Made by a program: the position numbers and the translations under genes. From Porticoccaceae bacterium UBA1117 (GTDB lineage: Bacteria; Pseudomonadota; Gammaproteobacteria; Pseudomonadales; Porticoccaceae), in the NCBI GenBank assembly GCA_002313335.1, contig DCBC01000028.1:1-8409 (forward strand): a DNA stretch of 8,409 bases, written 5' to 3'. Below the pieces are notes generated by a model. It did not search any database and was not told the DNA's origin. It saw nothing but the letters and a program-made list of their open reading frames with translations. Of the stretch, positions 1-6,833 are shown piece by piece (the stretch's first letter is position 1; every line of letters starts with the position of its first letter).

Positions 1-20
1 GACTCGCATAGGGAGAGGTT

Positions 21-1355
21 ATGACGCCAAAAAAAATAAATCTTTTGATCAATTGCCAATGGATTATTCCAATTATTCCGAAGGACAGTATTCTCAAAGA
101 CTGCGCAATTGCCATAGATGCTGGACGAATTATTGGCATATTTCCTCAGGCTGAGGCTGCGAAAAAGTTTACTGCCGACAAAGTTGAGCAACTTGACAAC
201 CATATCGTTATGCCCGGCCTTGTTAACAGTCATGGTCATGCCGCAATGACCCTGCTTAGAGGGTACGCCGATGACCTCCCCCTTAAACCTTGGCTCGAAG
301 ATCATATATGGCCAGCTGAGGCACAATTTTTAAGCGAAGAATTTGTTGCTGACGGTACGCAACTTGCAATTGCGGAAATGATTAAAAGTGGTACAACATG
401 CTTCGCTGATATGTACTTTTTCCATGACGCGATTGCCGGTGAAGTACGTACTGCCGGAATACGCAGCCAGATTGGCTTTACTGTAATGGAATTCGCTACG
501 CCCTACGGTAAGGATGCAGATGACTATATTCACAAAGGCTTAGCGCTCAGAGACACCTTCAAAGATCAACCGCTAATTAAGATTGCCTGCGCTCCTCATG
601 CACCTTATTCAGTCGGTGACAAGACATTGGGAATATTAGCTACCTATGCAAATGAGCTAGATATGCCGATCCACATTCACTGCCATGAAACCGCCAATGA
701 AGTCACCGAATCACTAAAAATCCACGGCTGTAGACCACTTGAACGGCTAAATAGTCTAGGCATATTGTTGCCACAAACCCAGCTTGTCCACATGACCCAA
801 GTTGTTTCGGAAGATATAGCGCTAGTGCGTGATCATGGCTGTCATATCATGCATTGTCCGCAGTCAAATCTCAAACTAGCCAGCGGGTTTTGCCCGATAA
901 CAGAGTTTATCGCCAATGGTGTTAACGTGTCATTGGGAACTGACAGCGCGGCCAGCAACAATGACCTAGATTTATTTTCTGAAATGCAAACTGCATCTCT
1001 ACTCGCAAAAGCAGTTTCTGGGGACGCTACTAGCTTAGACGCCCACGCGACTTTACGCATGGCGACCATTAATGGAGCGTTAGCACTTGGCTGGGAGAAT
1101 GAAATTGGTAGCGTAGAATCTGGCAAGTACGCAGATTTGATTGCAGTTAAAATTAATTCAATTAACCAGCAACCGCTGTATAATCCCGCCTCCCAGTTGG
1201 TTTACACCAATGCTGGAGGTCAGGTTACTCATAGCTGGGTTGCAGGAAAAAAGTTACTAAATAACCGTGAGCTTTGCACTATTGATGAGCACAGCCTGAT
1301 CCAGAAGACCGAACAGTGGCGTAACAGGATCCAAGGCAGCAACACGATACGCTAA
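21..1355 (+). CDS. mtaD: 5-methylthioadenosine/S-adenosylhomocysteine deaminase (TRZ/ATZ amidohydrolase)
   Basis: This 444-residue cytosolic amidohydrolase should deaminate 5'-methylthioadenosine and/or S-adenosylhomocysteine to the inosine derivative, salvaging by-products of polyamine synthesis, quorum-signal synthesis and methylation. All metal and catalytic positions of the family are visible: HGH at residues 71-73, the HCHE motif with H220 as ligand and E223 as proton carrier, H257 in a LVHM context, and D308 in LGTDSAASNND. The segment around residues 79-100 (LRGYADDLPL, then the WLEDHIWP stretch) is typical of the MtaD subgroup. The length is normal. The ATG has a strong purine-rich Shine-Dalgarno (GGGAGAGG at 11-18). 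ubiG follows 24 bases later. In Pseudomonas aeruginosa the corresponding gene (PA3170, as I recall) is a methylthioadenosine deaminase next to ubiG, which supports the call. The exact preference between the two substrates cannot be read from sequence. Confidence 0.9.
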   Translation: MTPKKINLLINCQWIIPIIPKDSILKDCAIAIDAGRIIGIFPQAEAAKKFTADKVEQLDNHIVMPGLVNSHGHAAMTLLRGYADDLPLKPWLEDHIWPAEAQFLSEEFVADGTQLAIAEMIKSGTTCFADMYFFHDAIAGEVRTAGIRSQIGFTVMEFATPYGKDADDYIHKGLALRDTFKDQPLIKIACAPHAPYSVGDKTLGILATYANELDMPIHIHCHETANEVTESLKIHGCRPLERLNSLGILLPQTQLVHMTQVVSEDIALVRDHGCHIMHCPQSNLKLASGFCPITEFIANGVNVSLGTDSAASNNDLDLFSEMQTASLLAKAVSGDATSLDAHATLRMATINGALALGWENEIGSVESGKYADLIAVKINSINQQPLYNPASQLVYTNAGGQVTHSWVAGKKLLNNRELCTIDEHSLIQKTEQWRNRIQGSNTIR

Positions 1356-1369
1356 AAAACACTCTACGT

Positions 1370-1373
1370 GAGG
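1370..1373 (+). promoter_or_regulatory. ribosome binding site deciding the ubiG start
   Basis: GAGG lies six bases upstream of the ATG at 1380. The in-frame GTG at 1368, which would add four residues, has only A-rich sequence and no Shine-Dalgarno upstream and overlaps this site. The ATG is therefore the better start. Confidence 0.6.
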
Positions 1374-1379
1374 CAAACC

Positions 1380-2084
1380 ATGAGCAATAATGTTGACCCA
1401 AAAGAAATTCATAAATTCGAAGAACTCGCCAGCCGCTGGTGGGATCGAAATAGTGAATTCAAGCCGCTTCATGACATCAATCCATTGCGTGCTAACTGGA
1501 TTGATCAGCGGGCGGAGGTCGCAGAAAAAAATCTTTTAGATGTTGGCTGTGGTGGCGGTATTCTTTGTGAAGCAATGGCACAACGGGGCGCTCGAGTGAC
1601 AGGGATTGATATGGGCGAAGCTCCACTCGCAGTGGGCAATCTGCACAAACTTGAGTCTGGCGTCGACGTTGACTACATAAAATCTACAGCCGAAGATTTT
1701 GCCGAAAGCCACGTAGAAGAATTCGATACCGTCACCTGCTTAGAGATGCTTGAGCATGTCCCGGACCCGAGCTCTGTAGTAAAAGCGTGCGCTACCATGA
1801 CTAAGCCTGGCGGCCTAGTATTCTTTTCAACAATTAATCGAAATCCAAAATCCTATCTGCTCGCTATTATTGGTGTGGAGTATGTTTTACGGATGTTGCC
1901 AAAAGGTACCCATGAGTTTTCTAAGTTTATTCGGCCATCTGAGCTTGGCCAATGGGCGCGCGACGCCGGCCTAGAAATTACGGAAATGACTGGTTTGCTC
2001 TACAATCCACTGACTAAAACCTACAAACTCAGTCAAAATGATGTGGATGTTAACTATATGATCTGTGCACGAAAACCCTACTGA
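1380..2084 (+). CDS. ubiG: ubiquinone biosynthesis O-methyltransferase
   Basis: UbiG performs both O-methylation steps of ubiquinone synthesis using S-adenosylmethionine, and associates with the membrane or the soluble Ubi complex. From the ATG at 1380 the protein has 234 residues, close to the E. coli length of 240. The N-terminus ([17 protein letters not shown], residues 6-22) is the family signature. The Rossmann methyltransferase motif I is LDVGCGGG at 53-60, the acidic residue that binds the ribose is D77 in GID, and the post-I/II region shows LEMLEHV at 121-127. The C-terminal [11 protein letters not shown] and [11 protein letters not shown] segments are also typical. It sits between mtaD and mupP, the same order I recall for Pseudomonas. 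The product of its methyl transfer, S-adenosylhomocysteine, is a possible substrate of the upstream deaminase, so co-transcription would make biochemical sense (inference). Confidence 0.95.
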   Translation: MSNNVDPKEIHKFEELASRWWDRNSEFKPLHDINPLRANWIDQRAEVAEKNLLDVGCGGGILCEAMAQRGARVTGIDMGEAPLAVGNLHKLESGVDVDYIKSTAEDFAESHVEEFDTVTCLEMLEHVPDPSSVVKACATMTKPGGLVFFSTINRNPKSYLLAIIGVEYVLRMLPKGTHEFSKFIRPSELGQWARDAGLEITEMTGLLYNPLTKTYKLSQNDVDVNYMICARKPY

Positions 2085-2106
2085 ATAACTAACACAGGAG
2101 CTGTAA

Positions 2107-2769
2107 ATGCTAGCGTTTAAAGCATTGTTGTTTGACCTAGACGGTACTCTGTTGGACACCGCACCAGATTTCATAAGCGCACTGAACATTCAACTAGGTA
2201 TGCATGGACGTGATCCCCTGCCGGCATCAGCCGTCCGAACTAGCGTCACTAACGGCTCCGCCGGCCTGATCCAAGAGGGTTTTGGTATCACCCCCGACCA
2301 TGTAGATTTTGAGACTATTAGACAGCAATATTTAGACCTATACTTCAATAATCTTGCGGACCAGACTCATTTATTTTCTGGCCTTGAAGACGTTTTGATG
2401 CGCTGTGAGCACGACAATATTCCCTGGGGAATTGTCACCAACAAACCATGGAAGTTTAGTTCAGCTGTGCTTGAGCAACTTGACCTAATGAGCCGCGCTG
2501 CCACGGTGATCTGTCCAGACCATGTGGTACATCCTAAACCTCACCCCGAGGCAATGCTGTTAGCGGCCGCGCAGATTTCAGTATCCCCACAGGACTGTCT
2601 TTATGTGGGCGACCACCGCAGAGACATCGATGCCGGCAGAGCTGCGGGTATGAAAACTATAGCGGCAGGATGGGGGTATATAGAACATGGCGAAGATGCC
2701 AGCAACTGGAAAGCAGACCATTTTATTAGTGAGTCGTCCCAGTTATATCCACTACTGTTTAACCCTTAA
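2107..2769 (+). CDS. mupP: HAD phosphatase, probable N-acetylmuramic acid 6-phosphate phosphatase MupP
   Basis: The 220-residue protein is a haloacid dehalogenase-type phosphatase with a helical cap inserted after motif I. Visible motifs are DLDGTLLDT at 10-18 (nucleophile D10, acid/base D12), T111 in GIVTNKP, K144 in HPKPHPE, and GDHRRD at 168-173 with the metal-binding aspartates. General annotation would say phosphoglycolate phosphatase (gph). The position between ubiG and yciK, and the WGIVTNKPWKF, ICPDHV and GYI...W segments, match what I remember of Pseudomonas MupP, which dephosphorylates MurNAc-6-phosphate in the AmgK/MurU peptidoglycan recycling shortcut. The start is supported by AGGAG at 2096-2100, six bases upstream. 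The gap to the next gene is 15 bases. HAD substrate calls from sequence are uncertain; Gph activity remains the main alternative. Confidence 0.8.
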   Translation: MLAFKALLFDLDGTLLDTAPDFISALNIQLGMHGRDPLPASAVRTSVTNGSAGLIQEGFGITPDHVDFETIRQQYLDLYFNNLADQTHLFSGLEDVLMRCEHDNIPWGIVTNKPWKFSSAVLEQLDLMSRAATVICPDHVVHPKPHPEAMLLAAAQISVSPQDCLYVGDHRRDIDAGRAAGMKTIAAGWGYIEHGEDASNWKADHFISESSQLYPLLFNP

Positions 2770-2773
2770 ACCC

Positions 2774-2777
2774 AGGA
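2774..2777 (+). promoter_or_regulatory. ribosome binding site for the GTG start of yciK
   Basis: AGGA (within CCAGGAAGC) sits seven bases upstream of a GTG at 2785. No in-frame ATG occurs before the NAD(P)-binding motif, so this site fixes the non-ATG start. Confidence 0.6.
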
Positions 2778-2784
2778 AGCAACT

Positions 2785-3555
2785 GTGTATTTTGTTAATG
2801 ATATCGTCAACTACCTACCAACGAAAAACCACCTAAAAGAACGAGTTATTTTAATCACCGGTGCAGGTGATGGAATCGGTAAATCAGCGGCCCTTGCGTG
2901 CGCAAAAGCCGGTGCTACTGTTATTCTAGCCGGCCGTACTCCAGCAAAACTTGACGCCGTTTACACGTTAATCATGGCAGAGGGATTACCTGAACCGCGT
3001 ATCTTTGCCATAGATTTAGAAGGTGCCACCCATGATGATTATGTGAATCTAGCCGCCACCATCGACCAGCAATTTGGTCGTCTTGACGGCTTACTCCACA
3101 ATGCTGGAACCCTCGGACAACGCACTCCGCTGAGTAACTACTCTGTTGAATTGTGGAATAAAGTCATGCAAGTAAACCTGACGGCACAATTTCAAATGAC
3201 TCAGTGCCTCATGGCAGTGTTAGAGAAATCAGCTGATGCTTCTGTTCTTTTCACGACCTCTGGTGTCGGAAGAGCTGGAAGAGCATTTTGGGGCGCTTAC
3301 GCAGTGTCTAAATTTGCCATAGAGGGAATGGTGCAAACTTGGGCCTCGGAAATTGAAGGCCTAGGATCAGTGAGAATAAACGCCATTAACCCCGGCGCAA
3401 CCCGAACAAACATGCGTGCCCAGGCGTTTCCTGCAGAAAACCCTTATGACTTAGCGACAGCAGAAGACATTATGCCGGCCTACTTATACTTACTAGGCCC
3501 TGATAGCAAACATATTAACGGGCAGTCACTTGACGCTCAGATTCGTAAGCCATAG
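2785..3555 (+). CDS. yciK: YciK-family short-chain dehydrogenase/reductase
   Basis: A 256-residue classical short-chain dehydrogenase, cytosolic, with unknown physiological substrate. The dinucleotide-binding motif is TGAGDGIG at 25-32, the structural motif NAG is at 106-108, and the catalytic residues are S159, Y172 and K176 (AYAVSK). The segments LDGLLHNAGTLG, VGRAGRAFWGAYA and INPGATRTNMRA, with the C-terminal EDIMPAYLYLLG, are close to E. coli YciK, so the subfamily assignment is firm though the reaction is not. The start is GTG; the protein carries about seven or eight extra N-terminal residues compared with E. coli YciK, and no shorter start is available in frame. It ends the rightward run, nine bases short of the convergent rluB stop. 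Its basic role in this operon is not evident from sequence. Confidence 0.88.
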   Translation: MYFVNDIVNYLPTKNHLKERVILITGAGDGIGKSAALACAKAGATVILAGRTPAKLDAVYTLIMAEGLPEPRIFAIDLEGATHDDYVNLAATIDQQFGRLDGLLHNAGTLGQRTPLSNYSVELWNKVMQVNLTAQFQMTQCLMAVLEKSADASVLFTTSGVGRAGRAFWGAYAVSKFAIEGMVQTWASEIEGLGSVRINAINPGATRTNMRAQAFPAENPYDLATAEDIMPAYLYLLGPDSKHINGQSLDAQIRKP

Positions 3556-3564
3556 ATAACGCGT

Positions 3565-4401
3565 TTAACGCTCGGTATTACCGCGAGCGCGAAGCTTCTT
3601 TTCTTTACGCTCGCGAATATCGCGTAGCACATTTTTCTCGCTAAACCTTGGCGGCTTCATTGCCACAGCACGAAACAATGAAACAACCTGCTTAGGATCT
3701 AACTCAATAAAGTCTGAGCGCCTGACAATAGATGGCAACTCAATGGGCCCATAGCTAATACGCTTTAAGCGATTCACTTCGACACCCTGTGATTCCCAAA
3801 GACGCCTTACCTCTCGAGTCCGGCCCTCGCCTAAAATAACCCTAAACCACTGATTACTGGCATTGCGCTCGTCATTACTGCGTGAATGTTGCGCTTTGAC
3901 CGTCTGGAATTTTGCGACACCATCTTCAAGAATAACACCCTCAGAAAGCCTCGCTATCATTGCTTCAGTCACCTCACCATGCACACGCACCATATACTCC
4001 CGCTTTACTTCATAGGAGGGGTGCATGAGACGATTTGCTAATTCACCATGATTAGTAAACAACAGTAATCCACTGGTGTTAATATCTAACCTCCCGATAG
4101 CAATCCAGCGCCCACGACTAACTCGCGGCAAATTATCAAATACTGTTGGCCGACCATCTGGGTCAACTGTTGTGCATACCTCGCCTTCAGGCTTGCTATA
4201 CATTAAAACCCTAGGACTATCATCTGTTACCACTTTAACGGGGCGACCATCGACCAAAATCCGATCCTCTGGAATTGCTCTATCGCCCAACTTAGACGTT
4301 GAGCCGTTCACCGACACTCGCCCAGCAGATATCCACTTTTCTAGCTCCCGGCGAGAACCAAGACCCGCAGTTGCTAAAAGTTTTTGTAATTTTTCACTCA
4401 T
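3565..4401 (-). CDS. rluB: 23S rRNA pseudouridine synthase RluB (E. coli site 2605)
   Basis: A 278-residue RsuA/RluB-family pseudouridine synthase that should convert uridine 2605 (E. coli numbering) of 23S rRNA in the peptidyl-transferase region. An S4 RNA-binding domain fills residues 1 to about 48 (SEKLQKLLATAGLGSRRE). The catalytic motif is GRLDINTSGLLLFTN at 103-117 with D106 as nucleophile. The family segments KREYMVRVHG and EGRTREVRRLWE follow. RluB is favoured over RluF, RluE and RsuA by the full S4 domain, the location downstream of scpB, and the basic tail (RERKEKKLRARG, 263-274). Its ATG overlaps the end of scpB by eight bases and has no clear Shine-Dalgarno, so translation is probably coupled to scpB. 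It is the last gene of the leftward operon. Confidence 0.92.
   Translation of the reverse strand: MSEKLQKLLATAGLGSRRELEKWISAGRVSVNGSTSKLGDRAIPEDRILVDGRPVKVVTDDSPRVLMYSKPEGEVCTTVDPDGRPTVFDNLPRVSRGRWIAIGRLDINTSGLLLFTNHGELANRLMHPSYEVKREYMVRVHGEVTEAMIARLSEGVILEDGVAKFQTVKAQHSRSNDERNASNQWFRVILGEGRTREVRRLWESQGVEVNRLKRISYGPIELPSIVRRSDFIELDPKQVVSLFRAVAMKPPRFSEKNVLRDIRERKEKKLRARGNTER
3569..3615. terminator. possible bidirectional terminator / alternative hairpins at the convergent gene ends
   Basis: The two convergent genes leave only nine bases between stop codons, so any termination signal must lie inside coding sequence. CGCTCG (3569-3574) can pair with CGAGCG (3584-3589), followed on the + strand by the pyrimidine-rich TTCTTTTCTTT (3596-3606). 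The middle arm can instead pair as CGCGAGCG (3582-3589) with CGCTCGCG (3608-3615), an 8-base perfect stem. There is no clean U-run, and the repeats lie in codons for the basic Arg-rich tail of RluB, so this may be only a coding coincidence. Confidence 0.3.
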
Positions 4402-5128
4402 CGGATACCACGCTGTTATTAGTAGATGTAATAGTCTGCTGGGTTGGTAATATTAGGTTAGAGTCCTCTTCTTCAGACCCATCCTGCTGCTGATTCAGCT
4501 CAAATTCAGCATTATCAGAGGCCGCCAAATCATCATTAGCTGCGTTTGATACTTCCGCTGGAGCAGTTGCTAACGCAAGCTCCAAATCAGGATCTAACTC
4601 AGAAAAATCCTTGATATCACCAAGGGTTGGTAAATATTCCAAACTCTTGATATTAAAATAATCTAGAAATTGCTTAGTCGTTGCGTAGAGGGCTGGTCGA
4701 CCTGGCACATCACGGTGCCCTACAACACGCACCCAGTCCCTTTCTTGCAGCGATTTAATAATGTCTGAGCTTACTGCAACGCCTCTTACCGCCTCAATAT
4801 CTCCTCGCGTTAGAGGCTGGCGATAGGCAATTAACGCTAGGGTTTCAAGCATTGCTCGGGAATAGCGTTTGGGCTTTTCTTCCCACAATCGATTCACCCA
4901 TTCTGATAGCTGTTGCCTTACTTGAAAACGATAACCACTAGCGACTTGCACAAGCTCGAAGCCACAATCTTGGCAACCCGCCTGAATCTCTTCCAAAGCC
5001 GCTCTTATTTGATCTCGCGGAGGACGTTCCGTTTCTTCAAAAAGCGTCTCTAATCGAGCTATGTCGATTGGCTTTCCGGCAGCCATAATAGCGCCTTCAA
5101 TAATTTTTCTTAACATTTCTGAATTCAT
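4394..5128 (-). CDS. scpB: segregation and condensation protein B (SMC-ScpAB complex)
   Basis: ScpB is the winged-helix partner that dimerises and binds the kleisin ScpA in the SMC-ScpAB chromosome-condensation complex. The N-terminal winged-helix domain spans about residues 1-80 (LRKIIEGAIMAAGKPI). The second covers about 88-165, with the conserved YSRAMLETLALIAYRQPLTR stretch at 89-108, then VRGV and GRPALYATT. After about residue 175 the protein continues as an acidic and Asn/Gln/Ser-rich tail of some 70 residues, probably disordered, which is longer than in minimal homologues. The ATG overlaps the scpA stop (ATGA), and AAGG lies five bases upstream (forward 5134-5137), inside scpA. Expression is thus likely coupled to scpA. 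Confidence 0.92.
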   Translation of the reverse strand: MNSEMLRKIIEGAIMAAGKPIDIARLETLFEETERPPRDQIRAALEEIQAGCQDCGFELVQVASGYRFQVRQQLSEWVNRLWEEKPKRYSRAMLETLALIAYRQPLTRGDIEAVRGVAVSSDIIKSLQERDWVRVVGHRDVPGRPALYATTKQFLDYFNIKSLEYLPTLGDIKDFSELDPDLELALATAPAEVSNAANDDLAASDNAEFELNQQQDGSEEEDSNLILPTQQTITSTNNSVVSDE

Positions 5129-5982
5129 GATGACCTTGCTTTGACATGAATAGGCCCAAACGACTCGTTTTGCACTATTTCAACCAAAGACTCTTTAATG
5201 AGCTCCATAATCGCTAAAAAAGTTACTACAACACCCAAGCGACCTTCGCTTTCTTTAAATAAACTAACAAAAGGTACAAACTGTTTATCACGAATCACCT
5301 CCAGAACATGAGACATGCGCTCTCGAGTAGACAACTTTTCACGCTGAATATGGTGTGACTCAAACATTTCCGCACGTCGTAAAACATCAGCTAATGCGCT
5401 CATGACTTCACGCATATCTACGTCAGGAAACTGGCGCTCCACAGCTCGATCTGGCGATTCGGCAGTTGCCTGATGTATATCACGTCCCAAACGTGGTATC
5501 TCATCAATATCTTCCGCTGCCGCCTTAAATCTCTCATATTCCTGTAATCGACGAATCAGTTCAGCACGCGGATCACCCTCGTCTTCCTCATCTTCTACTT
5601 GACGGGGGAGCAAAATACGTGACTTTATTTCTGCCAGCATAGCCGCCATCACCAAGTACTCTGCGGCCAATTCCAGCTGAATTGTCGACATTAAATCAAT
5701 ATAACTCATATATTGACGAGTAATCTCCGCCACATTAATTTCTAAAATATCAAGGTTTTGTCGCCGGATGAGATACAGCAGTAAATCAAGAGGGCCTTCA
5801 AATGCCTCTAAAATAACCTCAAGCGCATCCGGTGGAATATAGAGATCTTTGGGAAGAGTAGTTAACTCTTTACCCTGCACTACAGCAAATGGCATCTCCT
5901 CTTGCTGCGGACTCTTTGGCGCAACTGCTCTGACACTAGCAGGCGGCAAGATGTCGCTTTGTACGGGTGCTTCGCTAGACAC
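5125..5982 (-). CDS. scpA: segregation and condensation protein A (kleisin)
   Basis: ScpA is the kleisin that bridges SMC heads and binds ScpB. The diagnostic N-terminal motif is EAFEGPLDLLLYLIRRQNLDI at 59-79 (abbreviated key: FEGPLDLLL). It continues with AEITRQYMSYI, the long helix LAAEYLVMAAMLAEIKSRILLP at 105-126, an acidic linker, LIRRLQEYERFK at 142-153, and the C-terminal winged helix (VVTFLAIMELIKE, 252-264). The chosen start is a GTG at 5982, with GGGG about eight bases upstream, giving 285 residues. The alternative is an ATG at 5895 (residue 30), whose purine-rich AAGAGGAG abuts the ATG too closely. The segment from residue 30 (MPFAVVQGKE, then LPKDLYIPPDALEV) resembles the pre-motif extension I recall in Pseudomonas ScpA, so it is probably real; residues 1-29 are less certain. 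Confidence 0.9.
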   Translation of the reverse strand: MSSEAPVQSDILPPASVRAVAPKSPQQEEMPFAVVQGKELTTLPKDLYIPPDALEVILEAFEGPLDLLLYLIRRQNLDILEINVAEITRQYMSYIDLMSTIQLELAAEYLVMAAMLAEIKSRILLPRQVEDEEDEGDPRAELIRRLQEYERFKAAAEDIDEIPRLGRDIHQATAESPDRAVERQFPDVDMREVMSALADVLRRAEMFESHHIQREKLSTRERMSHVLEVIRDKQFVPFVSLFKESEGRLGVVVTFLAIMELIKESLVEIVQNESFGPIHVKARSS

Positions 5983-6010
5983 TATTTACCCCAATTCTGC
6001 TTTAGAGACT

Positions 6011-6016
6011 AGTATA
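6011..6016 (-). promoter_or_regulatory. possible -10 element for an internal scpA promoter
   Basis: Read on the minus strand this is TATACT, five of six matches to the sigma70 -10 consensus, lying in the 56-base gap between yciO and scpA and about 28 bases upstream of the scpA GTG. No convincing -35 is present at 16-18 bases, so it is only a weak candidate for separate expression of scpA-scpB-rluB. Confidence 0.25.
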
Positions 6017-6038
6017 ACCAGATTAACATCCAGACACA

Positions 6039-6668
6039 TCAGGATTGTTGAAAACTAGATGAATCGCCTGTTCCTTGACGCAGGATCTGAGGGTTGTCAT
6101 CAGTCATATCAATCACAGTAGTAGGCTCGTGGCCACAATAACCGCCATCAATAATAGCGTCCACATGACGCTCCATTGTTTGCCTAATATCGTGAGGGTC
6201 ACTGAGAGGGTATTCATCATTTGGCATAATTAGCGTTACGCTCATCATCGGCTCGCCAAGTTCATCCAACAAGGCCTTCACAATCGGGCTATCTGGCACT
6301 CGAATACCTATAGTCTTGCGCTTAGGGTGCATCAATCGTTTTGGAACTTCAGATGTCGCATTCAAAATAAAGGTGAACGCCCCAGGAGTACTGCCTTTTA
6401 AAATTCTAAACGCGCTGTTATCGACCTTTGCGTAATTGGCGAGTTCAGAGAGGTCTCGACAAACCAAGGTAAAGTTATGGTGTTTGTCGAGTTGACGAAT
6501 AACTCTAATTCGCTCCAATGCCTGTTTATCACCAATGTGGCAACCAATCGCATACACAGAGTCCGTAGGGTACACAATTACCCCACCACGACGAACAATA
6601 TCGGCAACTCGTGCTATGGAACGTGCTTGCGGGTTTTCTGGATGTATTGAAAAGTACTGGCTGCTCAA
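6039..6668 (-). CDS. yciO: YciO/TsaC-family threonylcarbamoyl-AMP synthase-like protein
   Basis: This is a YrdC-fold protein of the YciO subgroup. TsaC relatives make L-threonylcarbamoyladenylate for the t6A37 modification of tRNA; YciO proteins bind nucleotide and RNA, and their role in t6A is uncertain. From the TTG at 6668 it has 209 residues, against 206 in E. coli. Visible are YPTDSVYAIGC at 33-43, then IRQL...HNFTLVCRDLSEL, KRKTIGIRVPDSP and PTTVIDMTDD near the C-terminus, all YciO-like. The frame stays open to a TTG at 6740, but the family's N-terminus (E. coli MSQFFYIHPDNPQ) aligns with SSQYFSIHPENPQ directly after the 6668 TTG, which has GGGAG nine bases upstream. Residues upstream look non-conserved. 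An ATG at 6713 is a less likely alternative. It is the first gene of the leftward operon. Confidence 0.85.
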   Translation of the reverse strand: MSSQYFSIHPENPQARSIARVADIVRRGGVIVYPTDSVYAIGCHIGDKQALERIRVIRQLDKHHNFTLVCRDLSELANYAKVDNSAFRILKGSTPGAFTFILNATSEVPKRLMHPKRKTIGIRVPDSPIVKALLDELGEPMMSVTLIMPNDEYPLSDPHDIRQTMERHVDAIIDGGYCGHEPTTVIDMTDDNPQILRQGTGDSSSFQQS

Positions 6669-6677
6669 ATCTGGACT

Positions 6678-6682
6678 CTCCC
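6678..6682 (-). promoter_or_regulatory. ribosome binding site deciding the yciO TTG start
   Basis: On the minus strand this reads GGGAG, nine bases before TTG (6668-6666). The alternative ATG at 6713-6711 follows CTCCTGCTT and has no Shine-Dalgarno. Confidence 0.5.
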
Positions 6683-6777
6683 AAGGTGTTAATTCCAGAC
6701 AGCATTGTCTCATAAGCAGGAGTCGATTTGTTTGTAACAATCAATCCAGCTTGGTGCCGAAAATCCGTCGGTTAAAG

Positions 6778-6805
6778 TCGACAAGCGCAGCGAGATAGAT
6801 ACAAT
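6778..6805 (+). promoter_or_regulatory. sigma70-type promoter for the membrane protein-yciI pair
   Basis: TCGACA (6778-6783) matches the -35 consensus at five of six positions, and TACAAT (6800-6805) matches the -10 at five of six, with a 16-base spacer. A start near 6812 would leave a leader of about 22 bases before the ATG at 6834. It lies in the 165-base divergent region (6669-6833). The rest of that region shows no clear matching promoter for the leftward operon, only weak candidates. Confidence 0.5.
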
Positions 6806-6833
6806 AGGCGTCCGGGATAATAGTGGGTTATGA

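Noticed and set aside
1368..1379. GTG start giving UbiG four more residues (MRQT)
   Set aside because: No Shine-Dalgarno upstream of this GTG, while GAGG is well placed for the ATG at 1380; UbiG proteins normally begin close to the MxxNVDPxEIxKFE segment.
4076..4493. Two + strand open frames opposite rluB/scpB
   Set aside because: They are antisense to well-conserved domains, have composition typical of reversed coding sequence, and show no family features or ribosome site.
6731..6744. FNR/ANR-like box TTTGTAACAATCAA
   Set aside because: Only one half-site is perfect, and its centre is about 74 bases before the inferred rightward start, not at -41.5; likely chance.
6535..6798. 87-codon + strand open frame spanning the yciO 5' end and the divergent gap
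   Set aside because: Most of it is antisense to conserved yciO codons; the part in the gap is unremarkable and would overlap the promoter for the membrane protein.
6742..6828. Minus-strand open stretch of about 29 codons (…AYCIYLAALVDFNRRIFG…) just upstream of yciO, possibly a gene remnant
   Set aside because: It looks protein-like but has stops at both ends, no usable start codon, and I could not match it to TrpH, YciB or any other neighbour family.
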